In this document: positions 24,016 to 44,600 of the stretch, piece by piece
Layout: each line of letters starts with the position of its first letter
How positions within the stretch are numbered: the stretch's first letter is position 1
DNA from: Anthopleura xanthogrammica
Lineage: Eukaryota > Cnidaria > Anthozoa > Actiniaria > Actiniidae
NCBI GenBank assembly: GCA_964019055.1
Contig: OZ025206.1
Location: 2,994,501 to 3,058,500, forward strand
Direction of reading: 5' to 3'
DNA length: 64,000 nt
Notes under the pieces: generated by a model
What the model saw: only the letters and a program-made list of their open reading frames with translations
The model's database searches: none
What the model was told of the DNA's origin: nothing
Made by a program: the position numbers and the translations under genes

Positions 24016-26915
24016 TTCTCGAGACGAGTTGGTCCAAACTTTTCTTGCTCAACTGAAACAAAGAAGAGTTGAAAATTTCCAAATTGTAAGCCACGCTGAA
24101 TGAATGGTTTCCGCTTCGTGGAAGAACCTAAACCAATAAAATAATAACTCCAGTATATTCTTTACTACTTGAGTCTTTCTATGGCTTTTGATGAAGAATC
24201 TTCTTCTTGTATTGTACTTGTTTTTTCGGCCGTTTCGAGAAGAAAAGACGAATCAATGGTGCATCGTCTTGGAGAGTACACCGCTTTTACACAGTTCTAC
24301 ATGTACATAAATTCAGACTGTATGACAAATTATCGTAAATAATTAATATTTAGAAAGACGTATCTTCGAGAAAACTTCCGAAAATAGCTCCAGACAATTC
24401 TTCGAAAGAATAGAGTCGTTTTAAGTTGAAGTTCGGCTTGAATTATTTCGTAATTTATGCCTCGGATCGACTGAGTCGGCTTCAACGTAGGATAATAACG
24501 ATACCAATAACTAAGAAACACCTTTCTAAATCACCTTGGAGAGCGCTTCTTATTTCATCAATGCCCAGTCAAAAGCTTAAAAAAGAACTCTGGAATTGAT
24601 TTCCAAATATGACTCAGGTGACCGGCTTTTCTAATATGTAGTACAATATAAAGAGAGGTTTTCTATTTGCGAAGGATCATGTCATACTTGTCGGAAATGC
24701 GTGACTTTGGAGAATAATTGGCAGGTTATTACGCGGGAAAACTCGTTTGAAAATCTTCAAAATCGGCACTTCCTAATACGAGTATTGAAAGCTAACTCCT
24801 CTTTTTTGATCCCATCCTTTTATTTCTGAGCTCAAAACCCATTTATAATCTTAATAACCGACGCACAGATGGCCGCCCAAACGCCTTTCAGTAAATTCGA
24901 AAATGGCCGTTTGAAATAAAATATGAGTTGACCTACCTGCCTTTGATTAACTTCCTCCATCCGAAATACGTTTATCTGAATGTACTCCAAGATCGGAGGA
25001 AATTCTAAGCCCCCTAAATGACTGATTCCCACTGTTAAAGTCGATCGGCGAATCAATATTTTTTCTTCAGCCTTCAGCTTTTCTGTCTCGCGGTCGCGAC
25101 CTTGGGCCAACTTAACTACGTCATCAGTGTACTAAGTGGGGAGGGGAGGGAGGGGTTGAGAGCCATCTTATCACTAGGGAGGGGTGGGTAGAAGAATATC
25201 ACATCCCAAAGTTAAAACTTCACCCTAAATTCGTACAAAGTTGATACAATATGTATGAAAGTTTTTTTCTGAGTCCAGTGATAATTTCTTGCCTTAACTA
25301 ATGACGCTTTACGAAAAGGATAGAATTTAAAGAATTTCTTGAACAATCCATTGTGTGAATAGTGTGAAAAACACATTTTTTCGTAGAGGCCAAAGAGAGA
25401 GAGAATTTAAAGAAAAAATGTAGGGAAAAAACAAACAAACCGGGAATTAAAAGCAATAGATAGATAACAAATGTAACTTACCTCAAAAGTTACGAATATC
25501 TCATTTTTGTTCCTGTGGAATTATCATAAGATATATAGAATTATCCGTACTGTACAAACTGTTACTGTACAGGGTTTGGTACGACAGATAATCTTTTCAG
25601 ACAAAGCAGCCCTATAGCTACAGGTGGTTCTTTTGTTATCTGTAACTGGTCTCATAAAACCATTTATTCTATGAACCACTCCCAGTAAATAGTCATTCAT
25701 TATCAACAAAGCCACTATCAGCTGTTTATTGAGAGTGTCCAAGAAGTATTTTTTTTTACCGCGCCCTGACCCAATATCATGTGTTCTATTCTATAGTATT
25801 TCGTTATATATTTTATTTTGACTAACCTTTTAAGCTGTTTTGAATCCATAGTCTTTGTTATTTTCTTCTGCTTCGGTTATCTGCTTTCCTGATATTTTTA
25901 CTTCAGTCACTTAACTTTTCTCTGCACTATAACAATGAACGTAGTTTCTCAGTATTGTTTTAATAATGATTCTTTTTGTCCATCATTGTTTGAAGTTAAA
26001 ACTGGCCTAAGTAAGATTATAAATATAATATAGTTGACGTCCAGACGTTTTTGGTTGTGAAACCATCTTCTGTTTTAGTTAAGCAATATTTTCATATCTT
26101 TCCAAAAGGTTTATTTTTCATGCTCATAATTTCCTTCTGTTTTCTGTTATATGTTTTTATTTTATTTTATTCAAACCATGTGCAAATCAAATTCTTATCC
26201 TAACACTTTTATTTATTTATATACTCGTGCTTTTTGCAATTAAGAATTATTTAAATTACAACGTGGTGTATAATTTTGATAAACTTCAAGTTCATCAAAT
26301 TAATCTTCATTACTGATTTTCTGATAAAAGAATTTTGAATTGGATAAGACCTGCCTTCTTTTGCTAAATCACCTGCGAGATCAGTCGAGTTTCTTTCCGT
26401 GTCTATGTCGTCTCACTCCCTGTCTGTCTGTCTGTCTGTCTGTCTATCTTTCTGTCTGTCTGCCATAGCCGTCTGTTTCGTTATTATATGTCTCAATCAC
26501 TCGATCCGGCATGTTCCTACCAACGGCGTTGGTAGGTCGCGCGCCTAACTCGTAAATTTCGCCCTCTCCCTTTCCCGATAAAAAATGAACGATCCCTTAT
26601 CTGAAGTGAGCTTTGCAATAGCAGTTATTACGGATGCATGCAAATAAGACAACAAGCATTCTTTGTATTCACCCTATATAGCCTCACTTGTATGATTCTT
26701 AATACAAAATTATATCTCATTTGCATTCATAAACAAATGGACTGTTCTCTCATCACGTTTCTACCTCCCCCATAATGCAACCGCTGGCCAGATTAAATCA
26801 CGAGTTAACTCAACGTGTAAGCAAACTGGGCCAATAAAGGTGGTATTTTTCTTTGTTTTTTGACCTTATTTTACAGTTTATAAACCAAAAGAAGCAGCTA
26901 CAAAATATACTAGTG
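24016..26915. other. Shared 5' region between the DLGAP-like and SHMT genes
   Basis: The two genes diverge from this 2.9 kb. A minus-strand open stretch at 24943-25125 ends in a good donor (CAG/GTAGGT, near 24942) and could be a 5' untranslated exon of the DLGAP-like gene, but it lacks an ATG at its start and joins the next exon out of frame. A (TGTC)n run is at 26423-26462. Sequence is CpG-richer near 24850-25130 and 26520-26580, possible promoter areas. No TATA box can be assigned with confidence. Confidence 0.45.
26423..26462. repeat. (TGTC)n microsatellite
   Basis: About nine TGTC units with one TATC interruption, about 450 bp upstream of the SHMT start codon. Confidence 0.9.
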
Positions 26916-35963
<9,048 letters not shown>

Positions 35964-36251
35964 GCCTGATAACTTTATTTCAATAAGGAGTTCTCTTCAA
36001 CCAGCATAGTACATCAAAAAGAACCTATTACAGATACATCTATTATTTACGTTTGATATAAAGTCATAAAATATTACAGTAGGACTTGAAATAAGTGCTG
36101 GTCAGTTGCTGATCATAATGGCCAGCCGGCAATTCAAGTAGATCTTTTGACTGTTCTCTGATCACTAAACCAGAATATCGAAAGTGGGTTATTGGAAAAT
36201 AATACTTGGTCTTGCTTTAAAGATTTCATACACCATGCAAAATTTGAAATA

Positions 36252-36562
36252 CAGTAAAAACCTGCATGTAAGAACCTACTTTTTTCAGAGTTTGGCAAAA
36301 CAAATATTTATTCATGTATTCATACAGTAACAGTTCACATTTAACATACATTATGCATTTTGAGTTTCATTGTACTATTTTCTGATCTCTAAAGACAACC
36401 TTTTTGGTAAAATATATATTAATAATATAATTTAACCCCACATATAAGAACCTGTTGGAATTTGTTTGGCTAAACAGGTTCTTATATTTTGGGGTATTAA
36501 AAAAGCAAATTTCTGCCAGAAGGTTTTTAAATCCCTAGGTTCTTACACGCGGGTTTTTACTG
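36252..36562. mobile_element. Mariner-like MITE with TA target site
   Basis: The ends CAGTAAAAACCTGCATGTAA and the complement ending GGGTTTTTACTG match for about 30 bp. TA lies directly outside both ends (36250-36251 and 36563-36564). The CAGT start and TA duplication are typical of Tc1/mariner relatives. It is 311 bp without transposase; the open frame at 36466-36648 is incidental. Confidence 0.88.
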
Positions 36563-38265
36563 TATTGGCAGATCTAGATTACTCCATTACATGTAGCTAT
36601 TACCCCTTTTGGAGTAACAGAACATGTTGCGTCATTGGGCTGTTTTAGGGGACAATGTAATACTTATATGGCATATTTTTCACTTCCTGATGAAGTGTCC
36701 CTCAAAACAGTCCCATAATGCAATGCATTTCTACAACTTCGAAAGGGCTTTTGGTACCCATTTTCTTTGTGTTCCTCAGCTTTTACCAGGGTAAACTTAA
36801 CTTGCATCTTATTAATACAGGGATTTTATGGGAAATGATTATATAATTATACAAATCTATTTTTTTCATACTGTATTTCTCACATTCGTGCAAATACTTA
36901 ATCTGTGAACAGTACTACACAAATACTCAGGGTATTTTTCATTAATTCTTCTTGAACATGGTAAAGTATTTCCTTACCAAAATAATTAAAGAAACAATAA
37001 GAAAGATAAAATAACTTATAAATCTCACTTTCTGATCGGTTGATGAGAGCACACAGCATGTGTGCACTTTCTATTTCCTATCCAAAATAATGGCTGTTCG
37101 AATTTGTATTTTTTAAAGAAAAAAACTTGCTTGCTGTGCTGTGCTGTATGAAGTTATAAAGCACTTGGGGATTGTCAGAACACTCAAGAAGTGTTGAGAA
37201 GCACTCCATTATGCATCATGGTTCTCCTAACACATTTCTCCTATTCTCCCCACGTGCCTTATAACTGCATACATCATGAGCATGTGTTTTCTATTTCTTC
37301 AATAGACATTGCACAGTTTAGTGCAAAATAAACTAAGTACTGTTTAACAGATTAATAGTGAGCACTCCAACACTGGAGTACATGCACATTAACAACTTGT
37401 TTGAGATCATGAGTGCTGTATGGATTCTCTTTGGTTCGTGATTGTTAAATTTATTGATTATAATCCAACCAATGCAGAAAGCAATAATATAACATAAGTA
37501 AATAATATAAGGTTGATGCAGTACGATGTTATTTAAATTGGTTGATTGTTAGTAAATTAAATTGCCAACCAGAAATCTATTAGACAATCCAATAAATCGA
37601 AGTGACAAAACCGATTGTTCAAATGGTTGCCACATTAAAGTCATTAATTATCTCCTATTGCTGGATTTTGCTTGACATTATTTTCTCAATCACAAGTTTT
37701 CAATATGCAATACTTTCTGTCTAACAGCACATGGTGGTCAGTGTTTGACCACCATTTGGAGCAGATTGAATGAGATTCAGACTTAATTGGCTGATCGAAA
37801 CCCAGCTATTCATTTGCTGAAAACACTCATTATGCCTGTCTGTGAACCAAGATTAGGCAACAGATTGCATCATTTGTTCAATAAAATAAATGCAATGTTT
37901 GGAAGTCATGAAATTACGTAAAATGTTGAGTTGAATTGTATGCTTCATCATTCGAGAAAAGTTGAAATGTCTTGTTCTTGTGTATTATCCTTGGTATCAA
38001 CTGTTATGGGGTGATAGAAACAGCCAAGGAGTAATGAAAAGCACTTGTGTGAAGTACAATGAAAATTGATTGGCTTAAAATAATGGCCGCTCAGTCTCCT
38101 GTCATTAAGACTCGTCAAATTAGTTGTATCTCAGTCATACCTCATTTCTGGCCCAATGTTACTGGTTAAAATGACTGACAGACAAAGATTTGACTGGTCG
38201 ACAAGAATAAAATATGGTAACCCCAAATAAAGAAAAATGAGAATCAAATGTTAAATTTCACAAAT

Positions 38266-38271
38266 TTTATT
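38266..38271 (-). promoter_or_regulatory. Polyadenylation signal of RPS29
   Basis: TTTATT on the plus strand is AATAAA on the minus strand, about 145 bp beyond the S29 stop codon. Confidence 0.7.
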
Positions 38272-38415
38272 CTTTACTATTACAGTAATACAATGCAACA
38301 CTGTTGTTTCCATTATTCATCTTCCCTGACTCTCATCTTCTTTCTTCATAAAACCACCTTCACCAGTCGTTGACTCAGCAATTGTCTTATTGTAACAGTA
38401 ATTCCATTTTGTCCT

Positions 38416-40143
38416 TTAGTGGAACTGAAAAAAATAAAGGGGGGACAACTAAGCATACTGTATGTAGTTGATATTCTGCAAAGGTCATGGGTTCAAATCC
38501 TGTTGAAGTCCCGAAATTTTTTTCTGGCTTCTATACTTGCAATTACTTAAATTGCTTAATACTCCGCGACGATCATATTCATACACAGTTGATATTCAAT
38601 AAGGTTGAAAATGATATTTCTTCTGTGTCCATGGAATTAAAGTCATCCAAGCTATCGGAAAGCATTTATATGCTGTTATAAAATAATTGAGATATAACAT
38701 GCTTACTGATTGGCTGGCTGCCATGTTTATAGCAGAGGACAGAGACATGGTCACCCAAAAATCATTCAAAAATATATTATAAAAGCAATATAAAATGGCT
38801 TCTCATGTCTCTGTATTGTGATAGAGACACTCTGGGAGCTGTAGTGCACTCGAGAAGTTTAGAGTTCCTAGGCTTGCTTCACAATATTCACAAAAGACAT
38901 ACCTTTTGGAAGCCAATATCTTTGGCATACTGCCTGAAACATCTACGGCAGATATTTAAACCATATTTGCGAATAAGACCATGGTGGTTGAAGCACACTC
39001 GGCTGGAAAAATAAAACATACATTTCACAAAATGGACACAAATAGACAATGATTGCATATCATACACCTGTAATCTCAGACTACAAATTCTATATTGGAC
39101 ACAGATTCAACTTATCTGGTTGTTTCAGGCCCAGTTCAAGCATCTAACTTTTCATGAGCCATACGTTTTGAAAACAATGGATAAAAAGGTGGTCTTCTTT
39201 GATGTCATTAGGTTCGGCTCATGAGAAGATTGACGTCTGAACTGAGCCTAACCTGCTTGTCTTCAAGAGGTTTCAAATAGGAAAAGATCAAGGTGAACCA
39301 AATAAGGTCCAATTTTTCATTAAAAAGCCCAGATTAGGAAGTAAATTGCACTGCACTGGTTATGCTAAGGGTTTCACATTCTTTACTGCAATGCTCAATA
39401 TTCTACAAACTAATACATTTCAACGGCTTGTTGGGAAATTGGTTGTGTCGCTGCTGTCAATCAAAACTAATCAGTCTAGTCTGGTACCTTTAATATTTTT
39501 GACTGGCGGCAGTGAAAAACTAATTTCCAATGGGCAACCAGCAAAACTACTGAGGTCGCAGAATATTGAAAATTGCAGTAATAACCAGTTACAATGCATG
39601 ATATTTAATACTGCTCATCATCCAACCAAATGTTTGACATATTATACAATCTATGTAATATCTTTGTGATCAAAAGACAATGATTATCAGAGTACACTTA
39701 AAGGAGTCAAAGCTTTTTAATAGGGTATAAAAATAAATATTCAGTGAATGCCAGATTTCGAATCCAAGGCTTCATGGCTTATTCTCCCCTGTTAGTTTAT
39801 CAAACGGGCATAAAAAAAACACCTCGAATCAAAACAAAATACCATAAAGCTCTAGACTAGTCTCCAATACACATTCTTTTAGCTTTTTAACATTCATTGA
39901 ATTACTTTAAAGCCATTTAGCCGCGTGAACATAAGAATCATGGCCGCCATTTTGGATTTCATTGAATTTTTCAAGCCGTAATTTCTTAGTAAATTTTGCT
40001 CGTGCGATAAAATTGAGTTGCCCAATCTAAAGAGTATTACTTTAGGTTGGAATAAGTGGTAAAATGACTAGAATAACTGACCAGGATCGCGAGCCAGGGC
40101 CGTAAGTACGAGGATGACTGAACCACACGTTTGAGTGTCCCAT
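38416..40143 (-). CDS. 40S ribosomal protein S29 (uS14), three exons
   Basis: Exons in transcript order are 40143-40082, 39002-38903 and 38424-38416. Donors are GTCAGT and GTATGT, acceptors end CCAG and TCAG, and phases agree. The product is 56 residues, exactly the usual animal length. It begins [12 protein letters not shown], has the zinc-binding pairs CRVC (21-24) and CRRC (39-42), the core [10 protein letters not shown], and ends [16 protein letters not shown]29 is a small-subunit protein near the head and mRNA channel. The final exon carries only two codons and the stop. The leader directly before the ATG holds a pyrimidine run typical of ribosomal-protein mRNAs. It diverges from the ENTPD gene (1.5 kb between start codons). 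Confidence 0.97.
38440..38690 (+). mobile_element. tRNA-derived SINE, 5' truncated (RPS29 intron 2)
   Basis: Begins inside a tRNA-like 3' half with the B box GGGTTCAAATCCTG (38489-38502), then TTTTTTTCTGGCTTC and AATTGCTTAATACTCCGCGA. No A box is present, so it is a fragment. It lies antisense to RPS29. Confidence 0.6.
39383..39581. mobile_element. MITE family B copy 3 (RPS29 intron 1)
   Basis: TACTGCAATGCTCAATATTC and CAGAATATTGAAAATTGCAG are terminal inverted repeats. The interior carries GTCAATCAAAACTAATCAGT. The open frame at 39346-39669 arises from it. Confidence 0.8.
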
Positions 40144-41644
40144 CTTGATGAACGCAAAGAGAAAGAAAGCATGTGGGTGCGGGCCTAAATGCATGACGGG
40201 AGCGAGCTAACCTATCCCGTCGGGGGAGGACTAGTCGAAAAAATATCTATGTTTTCATAATCTTGCCTTGGAAACTTTAGTTATGTAAAAAAAATTAATT
40301 CAGTAACTACTTTTTTCATATTTGAAAAATATATTTGCGCTAAGAATTCATAAAACAATAGAATATGAACAAAGTAAGGAGACGATCCAAATAGCAATTT
40401 ATTCTATAATATTGAAAATATTAAATGACGGATGAAGGAAAATTGCTAGTTATTTAAATAAGCTGATTTTAATTTTTGATTTGAGCTTAAAAATGCAGAA
40501 AAATACGGCGAAATAAATAATAAATATGGCGGGAAAATAATAGTCAAGATTTAGCTTACTCATTTGCGCATGTACTATAAGGTAGACCATCTGACATATT
40601 CATATCGTGGGCTCATTGATGTGATGTGGCTTGTTGAGGCTACAACACGGGCGTAGAGTGAGTCCCATTTTTTAAGTGACCCTAAATTTTTATTCGCAGA
40701 TTCAAAAATCATAGACGACTATGCTATAAAATATATTCATAGTATTTAAATGAGGTGTTGAGACTGAGGAATTTAGCACATTTTCCAGTTAAAAAAAAAA
40801 AAGAAATTAGAAAAGTCGACCCGGCGTTACGATATCATTTTGATGAGGGGGGGGGGGGGGGGGGGGGTAGACCACATTTGTTATATTTTTGATGGCGCTG
40901 ATCCAGTCTTTACGGCGCTTCCTTCAAGGATTTGTGTTATACATTCGTACGCACTATTCCAGGGTATTTATGACAATAGCTAAAAGGACAAACGAATAAG
41001 GTAATGACTGATTTCTTAGTATATAGAGTCTCGACGTTAATTCTCCATCTCGTCTCGAAGAAAACCCCTTGACGTGATGAAAGGGAAACAAAACGAAAAC
41101 GGAAATATACAAGAAGTAAGGAAATCGTGAAAAATTCTTCATATCTGGCGTTAGAGAAAATAAATGCTTCGTCTAATGGCTGTATCGATTCTTTTTCGTG
41201 CCTTTTGCAGTTTTTAGAAAGATTTCCGTTTTCCTTCGTGTGGAAAAATATTTTTTTTAAATTATATTCTTGCCTTCAAAGACTACCAAAGTTTATTCAA
41301 TGCTCCTAATAACAGTTCTGGTTATCGTTTTGTATTAGCAGCATTGAAAATCCCGATGAATATAATACTAGGATGGTATAATATAAAACAGCGTTACAAA
41401 CGCTAATCAAATTTTCTGTCACGCCATATTCAACCTTTCCTTGTCCGCCCGTGCTGTTGTCCCAGTCTCAGTGATTCATACAAGGCTTGACGTACATGTA
41501 CATGGGCAAAGAAGTTTCATTTTTCTTATTACTATTGCAAAATCTACCAAGACTGACAACCAACCAATATTCTAAGGACTCTGTGTTCTTCGAATCTTCT
41601 TAAAAAATCTCTTTTTTTTATTATGAACACGTATAACCTTCATC
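40144..41644. other. Divergent promoter region of RPS29 and ENTPD
   Basis: Both genes start from this 1.5 kb interval. It contains a G run of about 20 at 40848-40867 after a short poly-A, and AT-rich sequence elsewhere. No coding exon is recognised; frames at 40954-41309 match nothing. Confidence 0.5.
40156..40169 (-). promoter_or_regulatory. Candidate 5' TOP motif of RPS29
   Basis: The transcribed strand reads CTTTCTTTCTCTTT, 12 nt before the ATG at 40143. An uninterrupted pyrimidine run starting with C near the cap is the terminal oligopyrimidine signal of ribosomal-protein mRNAs. The cap site is inferred, not seen. Confidence 0.6.
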
Positions 41645-44600
41645 ATGAAGTCAAAGTTTGAATTTGGACGTCCAGAAAAACGACAGGACTTCAAGGAACT
41701 TTTCGACTCTCCAAGAGGGTCGTCCTTCAGAAAAAGTCCTTCTCAAGCCAGCTTAAGGAGTTTATTGTATTCAAGGAATCCTTTTAAAAGCTACAAGACT
41801 ATGGGTTTAGTTTTAATAGTGTTGTTGCTGTTCGGACTTGTCACAAGAGCGATGAACAACTTCTCCTTAGGAGGGAGTTTTTCTAAAGTCGACCACTCTT
41901 CGAGGAATGTTTCTTTCGCTCGACGATACTTGGAGTATGGAATAATGTTTGATGCTGGAAGTACTGGTAGTAGGATACACGTGTATGCGTTTAAAAAGAA
42001 TCCAGGTAAGATCCATTGATAAGGAAGTGAAAGCCTATGTTTAAGGTGGCTAGAAGGGATATCCATGGAAATAAACTGAGTGATCGAAAATGTCAATTAA
42101 ATTTGTAGTCTGTTACTATTAGAGTTTTCATTGACATGTACAAGAATATAATGTACAGTTTTCTGTTGTTAAAATACCTTTTGGTAAAGTCAGTCAAAGC
42201 ATTTCCATGGCCATGGTATTCCACCATCATGTGCAATAATTTTGTTATCAACACAGATTGCTAAGGAAAAGCTTTGATATGTATCCATTGAAACCCTTGC
42301 CCCATTTGCAATGTGTACTGTTAATATTTTTATTGGTATATAACCCTGAGTCTGGTGTCTTTCCTTAATCAACAAATAAAACTGCTTTTTCCATGCTCTG
42401 TTCAGTAATAACGCACGTAGGAAATGCTGTAAGCTCAAGAGCGGAAGTGTGAAGAGAGCACTTCTTGAGTGCTTTCGATGCTTCTATTAAAGTTGCTTTA
42501 TTATTGAAAGGAGCACAGAAAAAAAGCTGTTTTTATCTTTTTTGTTATTTAGAAAGCAAAAAAATCTATTATAGTTTTCAGTGCTGTTTTCTTACCCTTA
42601 TTTGCAAAGTTTGCTGCACACATAGATGGTGTCGGCAACCATTCTTCATTCATCAATTGTGATGAATGATGTGTGCTGCACACATAGATGGTGTCGGCAA
42701 CCATTCTTCATTCATCAATTGTGAATCATTTTGGGTAGTTTCCTTTAGATAGTTATGTGCTTTTGGTTTCAGATGGTCAATTGATCTTAGAAGATGAATT
42801 ATTTGAACATGTTAAGCCAGGTCTCTCATCATATGCTAAAGATCCAAAACAGGTACTGTATGCTGTTTTGCCAGAACTGTTCTACATTGTTGGTAGTTTG
42901 TCTGAATTTAGTAGCCATTGACAAAAAGTACAAGAGTTAACCACAAGAACAAAGCTAATCAAATTACCTGTGAAATAGGTAAATAGCTCTGGCCATAGGA
43001 TGATCTAAGTCAGGGCATGGCTAACTCACAGATCGAACCCTGAAACAACCTCTAGCTGGGCTGATCTAAGTAAGGGCATGGCTAACTCACAGATCGAACC
43101 CTGAAACAACCTCTAGCTGGGCTGATCTAAGTCAGGGCATGGCTAACTCACAGATCGAACCCTGAAACAACCTCTACCTGGGCTGATCTAAGTCAGGGCA
43201 TGGCTAACTCACAGATTGAACCATTAAACAACCTCTGGGCTGATCTAAGTCAGGGCATGGCTAACTCACAGATTGAACCCTGAAACAACCTCTGGGCTGA
43301 TCTAAGTCAGGGCACGGCTAACTCATAGATTGAAGCCTGAAACAACCTCTGGGCTGATCTACTGTAAGTCAGGGCATGGCTAACTCACAGATCGAACCCT
43401 GAAACAACCTCTGGGCTGATCTAAGTCAGGGCACGGCTAACTCATAGATTGAAGCCTGAAACAACCTCTGGGCTGATCTACTGTAAGTCAGGGCATGGCT
43501 AACTCACAGATCGAACCCTGAAACAACCTCTAGGCTGATCTAAGTCAGGGCACAGCTAACTCACAGATCGAACCCTGAAACAACCTCTGGGCTGATCTAA
43601 GTCATGGCATGGCTAACTCACAGTTCAAACTCTAAAACAACCTTTGGGATGATCTAAGTCATGGCATGGCTAACTCACAGATCGAACCCTGAAACAACCT
43701 TTGGGATGATCTAAGTCATGGCACAGTCAAATTTAACTGGATTATCTAATATGGGATTAATATTGCTAAGTAGAATCTTGATTTTCCATTTCAAGGGTGC
43801 TATGACTATATACAACCTTCTACAAAAAGGAAAAGATATAATTCCTCCAAACAAATGGCACAAAACACCTGTGGCACTGAAGGCTACTGCAGGGTTGAGA
43901 TTACTGCCGAAAAAAGCTTCAAAACAGCTACTAAAGGAGGTATATATAAACAGCATGTTAAGAAATGATGTATGTTAAAAAGAACCATTTGAACCAGAAA
44001 AACCTACACATTTGACCTTTTTAGGCTGGGCATAAATTTTTTTCCCATTTTAGACTACTGTCTTGATTTTCATTCTCTTGAAAATAAGATTCTTTGTTTG
44101 AGTTGTATCCATATAGACCTCTTAAGATTGGGCATGATGTTTTGCCCGTTTCAGACCATGTGTACTTCCCTTGAGTATCATTTCTTTGTTTGTGTCCATA
44201 ATTCTCAAAGGAATGACACATGGTCTTAAATAGGCAAAACAAATGCTCAAGCTAAAGAGGTCTATTCAATCTAATATGGAACATAAACAAAGAAATCATA
44301 CTCAAGGGAAAGACAGGTGGTCTGCAATGGCAAGACATTACACTCAGAATGGTCATTCTTTATTTTGTCTTGTCAAAGAACTGGGTAAAAAAACCTACCC
44401 ACATGTGATGCCAAGTTCAGGATTCTAAATTGAGACCCCAGAGATTACCATTGTGGAATCCTTGATTCCCCGTCAGGGACCGAGGAGCATAGTTTGGGGG
44501 TGTGTGTGTGGGGGGGGGGGGGGGAGTAACCTAGGGGATCCAGGGGAAAACCTGTCCACCCCAATCCCCTCGCCCCTGCCTCCGTGTTGCCTGCCCATAT

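Larger units (their letters stand above)
35964..38415. other. Convergent 3' region between SHMT and RPS29
   Basis: No gene was found. It contains a mariner-like MITE (36252-36562), a fragment of the 16838-16986 palindrome (36160-36195) and the dispersed repeat at 37726-37786. The SHMT mRNA end is not marked by a clear AATAAA in the first 150 bp. Confidence 0.5.

Noticed and set aside
24832..25110. Minus-strand 92-codon frame as a separate gene or as the DLGAP N-terminus
   Set aside because: It begins at TTG rather than ATG, a stop lies just upstream, and splicing its donor to the next exon shifts the frame. At most it is a 5' untranslated exon.
38805..39014. Plus-strand 69-codon frame
   Set aside because: It is the antisense of RPS29 exon 2.
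41791..42096. Minus-strand 101-codon frame
   Set aside because: It is the antisense of ENTPD exon 1, which carries the clear apyrase motif on the plus strand.
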